Below, piece by piece: positions 40,385-45,880 of a stretch of 45,880 bases of DNA (the first letter of the stretch is position 1; the number at the start of each line of letters is the position of its first letter). The notes under the pieces were generated by a model. The model saw nothing but the letters and a program-made list of their open reading frames with translations. It had not been told where the DNA came from and did not search any database. The position numbers were made by a program, and so were the translations under genes. Source of the stretch: an uncultured Burkholderiales bacterium (GTDB taxonomy: Bacteria > Pseudomonadota > Gammaproteobacteria > Burkholderiales > Thiobacillaceae); contig CALHRD010000019.1 in assembly GCA_938038385.1 (NCBI GenBank), positions 1 through 45,880 of the forward strand. Direction: 5' to 3'.

Positions 40385-41968
40385 ATGCGCAACATGAAGG
40401 CGTTGGTCGTGGACGATTCCAAGGTGGGGCGTCTGACCATGCAGAGGAAACTGGAGGCGTTCGGCGTCGGCGTGGATCTGGCCGAGTCCGGGTTGGAGGC
40501 CCTGAACTATCTCGAGCGGCACCGGCCGGACGTGATCTTCATGGATCACATGATGCCGGACCTGGACGGCTTCGAAGCAACCCGGCACATCAAGGCGGTA
40601 CCCGCTACCCGCGACATCCCGGTCATCATCATCAGCGGTTCGGACGATGCGGCGTTTGTCCGCGACGCGCGCGCCATCGGGGCCCTCGACGCCATCGCAA
40701 AACCTCCCGCGAACGATGCGATCGAAAGGATCCTGGCCTCGCTGCCGCAGACCCTTGCCGCCACGACCACCGGGGAAGCAACGCCTACCGCTGCCCAGCC
40801 GGTGGTGCAGACAGGCGCGACAGCGCATCCCGATCAAACGGCGGTACAGGCCATGATCGAGTCCGGTATCCGGCGGGCCATCGAGAAGCTGCACGACGAC
40901 TGGCTGGACGAGTTCAGGACGAGGCTGGAGGCGGAATTCGAGAACGAGCGTCAGCTCCACAGGGCATGGAGCGACCGGCTGGAACAACGACTTGACCAAA
41001 CCATGGCCGGCCTGGCCGACGTCGCCCGGATCGCGGCGGAGTCCGAGGCGCTTCGGCAATCGTTGCAGGCCCTGGAAACACGGCTCCTTGCCCTGGAGTC
41101 CGCAGCGCAGGGCACGAGCACGCCGACCGAGGCATGGATCGAGGCCGTGGAGCGACGTGTCGGACCCAGCTTTGCCGCACTCAGGGAAGGGGCCGAGCGT
41201 CAGGCGGCCGGGTTGGACGCGTTGCGGCAGGAACTGCTGCACAGGCTGGATGACCTGCATGCCCTAAACGAGCCGGTCTTCCACGATCTGGCGGGCCGGA
41301 TCGAGGCCCTGTCCGAAGCGCTGCAAGCGCGGGTGTCTGCCTCGGAAACCCTGGCCGAGACGCACAGCCAGCGCCTGGGAACCATCGAGCAGCGGCTGGC
41401 GAACCTGGAAGCCGCAGGGCCACGCCCCGAGATGGATCAGGCGACGCTGCAGGCCTCCCTGGAGACCACCTTGAGCGGGCGGCTCAATGAGCTGATGCGG
41501 GATGAACTGGAGCCGATCGAGGCCGAACTGGATCGCCTGCGCGGCAAGCTGCAGGCACTCGGCCAGTCCCAGGACACACTGCAGTCGGCGCTTTCAGCCC
41601 AGAGCGAGGGGCTGGGCGCATTGCTGGAAGAGCGCTTCGGCCAGTTGTGGGCAGAGCGCGCTGCGGCGCTGCAATCGGCTATTCCGGGTCCAGAGAGCGC
41701 CCAGGCGATAGCGCCTGCCGAGCCGGACACACAGTCGGCTGTTGTCGAGACCGGGCCTGTGATGACAGAGCCTGCCGCCGACACCCAGCCGGCTGTGGCG
41801 ATGGATCAGGGCCTGGAGGCGCGGCTTGCCCAGCGCCTCACCGACGACTGGCACGTTCGCTGGCAGGCCGAGGTGGAGCGGCTGCAGCGCACAGTGAAGA
41901 CCCTCACCATGGCCACCGCCGCCGGAGGCGTCGCGCTGCTGGCCGCCCTGATCATCCTGGCGTTGTGA
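40385..41968 (+). CDS. Response regulator with long coiled coil and C-terminal membrane anchor
   Basis: A 527-residue protein. Residues 4-120 are a complete receiver domain: acidic pair Asp10/Asp11, phospho-acceptor Asp54 (IFMDHMMP), Ser84 and Lys106 (IAKPP). No DNA-binding or enzyme domain follows. A Pro/Ala/Thr linker leads to a long, predicted coiled coil (about 150-435) rich in Glu, Leu, Gln and Arg, then a second Pro/Ala linker and a short helix. The protein ends in a single hydrophobic helix, LTMATAAGGVALLAALIILAL (about 507-527), with no residues after it: a tail anchor. No cognate kinase is nearby. Function unknown. Confidence 0.87.
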   Translation: MRNMKALVVDDSKVGRLTMQRKLEAFGVGVDLAESGLEALNYLERHRPDVIFMDHMMPDLDGFEATRHIKAVPATRDIPVIIISGSDDAAFVRDARAIGALDAIAKPPANDAIERILASLPQTLAATTTGEATPTAAQPVVQTGATAHPDQTAVQAMIESGIRRAIEKLHDDWLDEFRTRLEAEFENERQLHRAWSDRLEQRLDQTMAGLADVARIAAESEALRQSLQALETRLLALESAAQGTSTPTEAWIEAVERRVGPSFAALREGAERQAAGLDALRQELLHRLDDLHALNEPVFHDLAGRIEALSEALQARVSASETLAETHSQRLGTIEQRLANLEAAGPRPEMDQATLQASLETTLSGRLNELMRDELEPIEAELDRLRGKLQALGQSQDTLQSALSAQSEGLGALLEERFGQLWAERAAALQSAIPGPESAQAIAPAEPDTQSAVVETGPVMTEPAADTQPAVAMDQGLEARLAQRLTDDWHVRWQAEVERLQRTVKTLTMATAAGGVALLAALIILAL

Positions 41969-42039
41969 CATCGCCGCCAGGGTAAGGCAGCCCGGTCATC
42001 CCTCGCCGCGCCCGGTTGCGGGCCCTGTCCGCCCCGGGC

Positions 42040-43368
42040 TCAGTGTCCCGGGTCGGGCACGAACTTGAGCACGTTGCCGTTGATGCAGTAGCGCTTGCCG
42101 GTGGGCGGCGGACCGTCGTCGAAGACGTGGCCCAGGTGGATGCCGGAGCTTGCGCTCCTCACTTCCACGCGCCGCATGCCGTGGCTCGTGTCCTCATGAT
42201 AGGTGAGCGCCCCCGGCAGGGGGTTGAAGAAACTCGGCCAACCGGTTCCGCTGTCGAATTTCGTGTCGCTGCGAAACAGCGGCGCGCCGGTGATGGGGTC
42301 GACGAAGGTGCCGGGGCGTTTCTCGTCCAGATGCGAGCCGGTGAACGGGCGCTCCGTGCCCGATTCGAAGGCGATCCTGCGCTGCTCGGGGGTGAGCAGC
42401 CGAAAGCCCAGCCACTTCCAGAAGCGGGTCTGGTCGCCGTTGTAGCCGGTGTAGCGGGAGACCTCGCGGCCGTTCTCGAACAGCACGATGGTGGGCGTGG
42501 CGAACAAGGGCTTCTCCAGTTGCCAGCCGGCGGGGGGATTGGGGTTCAGGGTGCGCACCACCGGCACCGGGGACTTCCACTGGTCCAGAACCTCGGCCTT
42601 GAACTGCTTGCAGAAGGCGCAGTCCTCGGCCTCGAACACCACGAGCTGCCGGTCATGCTGCAATGTCTTGGCGTCGAGCCGGGGCGCAGCCGGGGCAGCA
42701 GTCGCCGTCGACCTGGAACCGGGGTACTTGACCTTCGTGCCGCCCAGGCCGCAATAGCCGTCAGGGTTCTTCCGGAGATAGTCCTGGTGGTAGTCCTCGG
42801 CCGGGTAGTAGGCCCGGAGCGGGGCGATCTCGGTGGTGATGGGCCCATGGCCGGCCCGTCTCAGGGCCTCTTGATAGACATCGCGGGTGGCGCGCGCCAC
42901 CGCGGCCTGCGCCTCGTCGAGGTAGTAGATGGCGCTGCGGTAGTTGCTGCCGATGTCGTTGCCCTGGCGGTCGCCCTGGGTCGGGTCGTGGTTCTCCCAG
43001 AAGCCGATCAGCACCGCCTCGAGGGTGGTGCGGGTGGGGTCGAAGGTCACCTTCACCACCTCCGCGTGATTGCGCTTTTGGCTTCGGCCGGCGCGCAGAG
43101 CCCGCTCCTGGGCCAGAATCGCCGCATAGCTGCCGGCGACCTCGCCGTTGGCATAACCCGCTTCCACATCCAGCACACCGGGCAGTTCGGACATGCGCTT
43201 CTCCGCCCCCCAGAAGCAGCCCATGCCCAGGACGATGGTTTCGCGCTGCTGGCCGGCATCGAGGCTGACTACCTTGGCGGCGGCCGGATTTTCACGGGCA
43301 CAGGCGCTGACCATCAAGCCCAGGCCCAGGGTCAGGAGCAGGCGTTGCAATAGGCGGGGCGTGATCAT
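42040..43368 (-). CDS. Lipoprotein MsrA-thioredoxin-MsrB methionine sulfoxide reductase fusion
   Basis: Repairs both methionine sulfoxide stereoisomers outside the cytoplasm. The 442 residues run: lipoprotein signal (LMVSAC, Cys23); MsrA (about 44-210) with catalytic Cys51 in [10 protein letters not shown] and possible resolving Cys206; thioredoxin-like domain (about 230-322) with Cys250-Ala-Phe-Cys253; MsrB (about 325-442) with catalytic Cys428 in [12 protein letters not shown]. MsrB lacks the zinc CxxC pairs and has SGTGWPSF instead of SGCGWPSF. The MsrA loop before HAEVV (residues 78-100) is aberrant. Reductant would come from the internal thioredoxin domain. The start 43368 is the only one giving a signal peptide. 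Confidence 0.92.
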   Translation of the reverse strand: MITPRLLQRLLLTLGLGLMVSACARENPAAAKVVSLDAGQQRETIVLGMGCFWGAEKRMSELPGVLDVEAGYANGEVAGSYAAILAQERALRAGRSQKRNHAEVVKVTFDPTRTTLEAVLIGFWENHDPTQGDRQGNDIGSNYRSAIYYLDEAQAAVARATRDVYQEALRRAGHGPITTEIAPLRAYYPAEDYHQDYLRKNPDGYCGLGGTKVKYPGSRSTATAAPAAPRLDAKTLQHDRQLVVFEAEDCAFCKQFKAEVLDQWKSPVPVVRTLNPNPPAGWQLEKPLFATPTIVLFENGREVSRYTGYNGDQTRFWKWLGFRLLTPEQRRIAFESGTERPFTGSHLDEKRPGTFVDPITGAPLFRSDTKFDSGTGWPSFFNPLPGALTYHEDTSHGMRRVEVRSASSGIHLGHVFDDGPPPTGKRYCINGNVLKFVPDPGH

Positions 43369-43507
43369 GATCTCACTCAAGGGGGGTGGCTCGACGGCAC
43401 ACTCGTGCGTCAATGAGACGTAGACAGGCCACCTCATGAACAAATTCCCGACCTTCGGGTTGCCTCCCCGAGGAGCGCGTGATCGATGCCGGGTCAGGGC
43501 AGCCGTG

Positions 43508-44848
43508 TCATGCCAGGTAGGTGTGGACGAGACCGATGACGGCACAGGCACCGATCACCCGCAGGATGTCCTGTTTGTATTTCCACAGGGCAAGAAAGGC
43601 GGCCACCGAAATCAGGGCATAGACCCACTCGAAGCGGCCCGTGAAGGGATCTGCCGCGCTGGCCTCTGGCCACAACACGTGCCAGCCGAAGAACAGTGCA
43701 AGGTTGAGGATCACCCCCACCACGGCGGCCGTGATGCCGGTCAGCGGCGCGGTGAACTTGAGGTCGCCATGCGTCGACTCGACCAGCGGGGCCCCGGCGA
43801 GGATGAACAGAAAGGAAGGTAGGAAGGTGAAGAAGGTCGCCACCCCGGCACCGGCGAGACCGGCCAGCACGAGTAGATCCGGCCCGAAGATCGCCTTGCT
43901 CCAGGCGCCTACGAAACCGACGAAGGCCACGACCATGATCAGCGGCCCCGGCGTCGTCTCGCCCAGGGCCAGACCGTCGATCATCTGCGGGCCGGTCAAC
44001 CAGCCGTAGGTCTCCACACCGCCCTGGTAGACATAAGGCAGCACTGCATAGGCGCCACCGAAGGTGACCAGGGCCGCCTTGGTGAAGAAGGCGCCCATGT
44101 CGCGCAGCACCGGGTCGGTGAGCGCGGCCATGGCCGCCGCCCACACCGCCAGGAACAGGACCAGCAGGGCTGCCAGGCGAGCCGGGCGGAAACGGGTATG
44201 CGGCGGACGCGGGGTGTCATCGTCGATCAGGGCCGGGCCGTAGTCCTTGTCTGCAGCACCATGGCCGCCGCCCACCTGGAACTTCTCGGGTAACAGGCGA
44301 CCGCCCACGTAGCCGAGCAGGCCGGCGCCCAGGACGATGTAGGGGAAGGGCACGTCGAAGGCGAAGATGGCAAGGAAGGCGGTGGCGGCCAGCGCCCACA
44401 GGACACGGTTCTTGAGCGCCCGGGTACCGATGCGCCAGGCGGCGAATACGACGATGGCCACCACGGCCGGCTTGATGCCGTTGAACACCCCCTGCACGAA
44501 GGTGACGTCGCCGAAGGCCAGGTAGACCCAAGTCAAGGCTGCCAGGATGAGGAACGAGGGCAGGACGAACAGCGTCCCGGCGACGATGCCACCCAGGCTG
44601 CGGTGCAGCAGCCAGCCGATGTAGATGGCCAACTGCTGGGCCTCGGGGCCGGGCAACAGCATGCAGTAATTGAGGGCGTGCAGGAAACGGCGCTCTGAGA
44701 TCCAGCGGCGCTTCTCCACCAGCTCCTGGTGCATCATCGCGATCTGGCCGGCCGGACCGCCGAAGCTGATGAAGCCGAGCTTGAGCCAATAGCGGAAGGT
44801 CTGCCAAAAGCCGGGGTGGGGCGGGCGGGTCGGGGTCGTGGTTTGCAT
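43508..44848 (-). CDS. chrA: Chromate transporter, CHR family
   Basis: A 446-residue inner-membrane protein with two homologous halves and about 10-12 hydrophobic segments. The N-terminal half has the CHR signature [22 protein letters not shown] and [18 protein letters not shown]; the second half repeats it as [19 protein letters not shown] and [17 protein letters not shown]. Long-chain CHR proteins export chromate; some carry sulfate or other anions. The start at 44848 is preferred over an upstream TTG. No chrB regulator is seen. Confidence 0.94.
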   Translation of the reverse strand: MQTTTPTRPPHPGFWQTFRYWLKLGFISFGGPAGQIAMMHQELVEKRRWISERRFLHALNYCMLLPGPEAQQLAIYIGWLLHRSLGGIVAGTLFVLPSFLILAALTWVYLAFGDVTFVQGVFNGIKPAVVAIVVFAAWRIGTRALKNRVLWALAATAFLAIFAFDVPFPYIVLGAGLLGYVGGRLLPEKFQVGGGHGAADKDYGPALIDDDTPRPPHTRFRPARLAALLVLFLAVWAAAMAALTDPVLRDMGAFFTKAALVTFGGAYAVLPYVYQGGVETYGWLTGPQMIDGLALGETTPGPLIMVVAFVGFVGAWSKAIFGPDLLVLAGLAGAGVATFFTFLPSFLFILAGAPLVESTHGDLKFTAPLTGITAAVVGVILNLALFFGWHVLWPEASAADPFTGRFEWVYALISVAAFLALWKYKQDILRVIGACAVIGLVHTYLA

Positions 44849-45301
44849 ACGCCGTGATGGCTTGTGGCCCGCTGTGGACAAGCTCGCGACGATATCAACT
44901 CGCCCAAGAACGTGGAAATAATGTCGCCATCAGACCCAATCCCCTGCCCGAGACGATGGACGTCGTCCTGCCCGCGCATGTGGGGCTCGATGAGCTGATC
45001 CGCCAGGTGCCGGCGATGAAGGCGAGTCCGGTCGAAAGACGCGCCCTTGCAGGATGTCGGGCTGACGGGCGAGGAACTGGTCGATCGGATCGCTGCCGGC
45101 GACCAGGATGCCCAGACACACCCGATTGCGCCGGTCCAGCCCGTCGGGCATGGGGGCGGTGCGCGCCGGCCGGGGCGCGGTCGCCGCATCCATCAGCAGA
45201 TCGGGTGTGTAGGGCTTTGAGACGGAAACCTCCGGGGGTGACGACCGTTCGAGGATGCACCCACCACAGGCGCATGGCGTGAGCCTACCCCCCGCCGCTG
45301 C
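44849..45301. other. Gap between glcF and chrA, possible degraded coding sequence
   Basis: Open frames exist on both strands but none is convincing. The best is on the minus strand, about 45235 down to 45030, with YTPDLLMDAATAPRP and later NRVCLGILVAGSDPIDQFL. Its coding appearance fades after about 45030, where other frames look more gene-like. I could not assign a family. It may be a decayed gene or simply GC-rich spacer; no hairpin terminator after glcF was found. Confidence 0.35.
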
Positions 45302-45880
45302 CTACCCCATCACCGCATCGATCAGTTCGACCCAGTGCCGCACCGGCAGGTCGCTGCCGCCGGCGAGGTGGAGCTGGCAGCCGATGTTGGCAGTGGCGAT
45401 CAGTTCAGGCGCGCCCGCCTGCAGGGCGGCGAGCTTGTCGTCGCGCAGCCGCCGCGCGAGCTCCGGCTGCAGCAGCGAATAGGCGCCGGCCGAGCCGCAG
45501 CACAGGTGGGCGTCCTGCACAGGCGTGAGCTGGAAACCCAACCCAAGCAGGACGGCCTCGACCCGGCCGGCCAGCCGCTGTCCGTGCTGCAGGGTGCAGG
45601 GGGCATGGAAGGCCAGGCGCTGCCCCCTCCCCTGCACGTCGAGCCGCGTCAGGTCCTCCCTCTCCAGCACCTCGACCAGGTCGCGTGTCATGGCGCTCAC
45701 GCGCGCGGCGCGCTCGGCATAGGCCGGGTCGTCGGCGAGCAGGCTGCCATAGTCCTTGATCATCAGGCCGCAACCGCTCGCCGTGACCACGATGGCCTCG
45801 GCGCCGGCCTCGATCAGCGGCCACCAGGCATCGATATTGCGACGCATCTGCGCGCGTGCCCGCTCCTCGTCGCCGAGATG
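45302..45880 (-). CDS. glcF: Glycolate oxidase iron-sulfur subunit, C-terminal part
   Basis: Iron-sulfur subunit of glycolate oxidase, which passes electrons from glycolate to the membrane quinone pool. The gene enters from the right edge; 192 codons and the stop are visible. The second cysteine-rich (CCG) domain is clear: TASGCGLMIKDYG, LAFHAPCTLQHGQ, the signature HLCCGSAGAYSLLQPELARRL and IATANIGCQLHL. The ending RHWVELIDAVM fits GlcF. The N-terminal ferredoxin-like part lies outside the window. Confidence 0.94.
   Translation of the reverse strand, partial: HLGDEERARAQMRRNIDAWWPLIEAGAEAIVVTASGCGLMIKDYGSLLADDPAYAERAARVSAMTRDLVEVLEREDLTRLDVQGRGQRLAFHAPCTLQHGQRLAGRVEAVLLGLGFQLTPVQDAHLCCGSAGAYSLLQPELARRLRDDKLAALQAGAPELIATANIGCQLHLAGGSDLPVRHWVELIDAVMG

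Noticed and set aside
39413-41260. Long minus-strand open frame (615 codons) opposite soxX and the response regulator
   Set aside because: It spans two well-supported plus-strand genes and their terminator; no recognisable domain.
43060-43170. Compensating frameshift in the MsrA loop
   Set aside because: The alternative frames across this segment do not restore the usual TGHAEVV-type sequence, so it is treated as genuine divergence.
44854-45282. Plus-strand open frame (142 codons) between chrA and glcF
   Set aside because: Begins plausibly (MDVVLPAHVGLDELIRQV) but soon turns into Arg/Cys/Pro-rich sequence; no ribosome site and no family.

Overview
This is about 46 kb of GC-rich, gene-dense bacterial chromosome. 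No tRNA, rRNA, transposase, phage gene or CRISPR array was seen. The genes point to a sulfur-oxidising proteobacterium: flavocytochrome c sulfide dehydrogenase (fccAB) and the thiosulfate-oxidising cytochrome pair soxA-soxX are both present. The orders hrcA-nadK-recN, fur-bamE-dapB and argD-argF...argG, plus an RpfE-type protein, DUF2788 and YajQ, suggest Betaproteobacteria (Nitrosomonadales/Thiobacillaceae-like). That placement is inference from remembered gene order; a sulfur-oxidising gammaproteobacterium is not excluded.

Layout. 1-1665: the 3' end of a Met-rich tandem-repeat protein, its terminator, a dispersed repeat and an HDOD protein. 1738-5256 (minus): glnS-usp-cysS, a compact tRNA-charging operon. 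5358-9898 (plus): a TPR/Cds6-type protein, an L,D-transpeptidase, ppiB, lpxH and a LexA-like repressor with a palindromic operator inside its promoter. 9944-13887 (minus): hrcA-hemH, then fccA-fccB with a hairpin leader. 13939-18308: nadK (apparently leaderless)-recN, convergent fur, then bamE-dapB (outer-membrane assembly, lysine/peptidoglycan precursor). 18393-22807: a three-gene module of periplasmic-binding-like protein, outer-membrane porin and membrane GGDEF/EAL protein. 22904-26675: htpG behind a sigma-32-like promoter, convergent with trxC-degQ, a protein-quality group. 27126-28988: two membrane proteins; the first (VTT/DedA-like) lies between large inverted repeats. 29118-32016: transaldolase, RpfE-type protein, pcm. 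32058-37981 (minus): argD-argF, a Sel1 protein, DUF2283, argG, DUF2788, ppnP, yajQ. 38635-41968: soxA-soxX, then a response regulator with a long coiled coil and a C-terminal membrane anchor. 42040-45880 (minus): a lipoprotein MsrA-thioredoxin-MsrB fusion, chromate transporter chrA, an undecided 450-base gap and the 3' part of glcF.

Functional links. fccAB and soxAX feed electrons from sulfide and thiosulfate into c-type cytochromes, while hemH supplies haem. trxC, degQ, htpG, the Msr fusion and pcm repair or remove damaged proteins. The GGDEF/EAL protein and YajQ belong to c-di-GMP signalling. The most unusual items are the 12-13-residue repeat protein at the left edge, the tail-anchored response regulator beside soxAX, the binding-protein/porin/c-di-GMP module, the inverted repeats around the VTT gene and the duplicated 3' end of argF.
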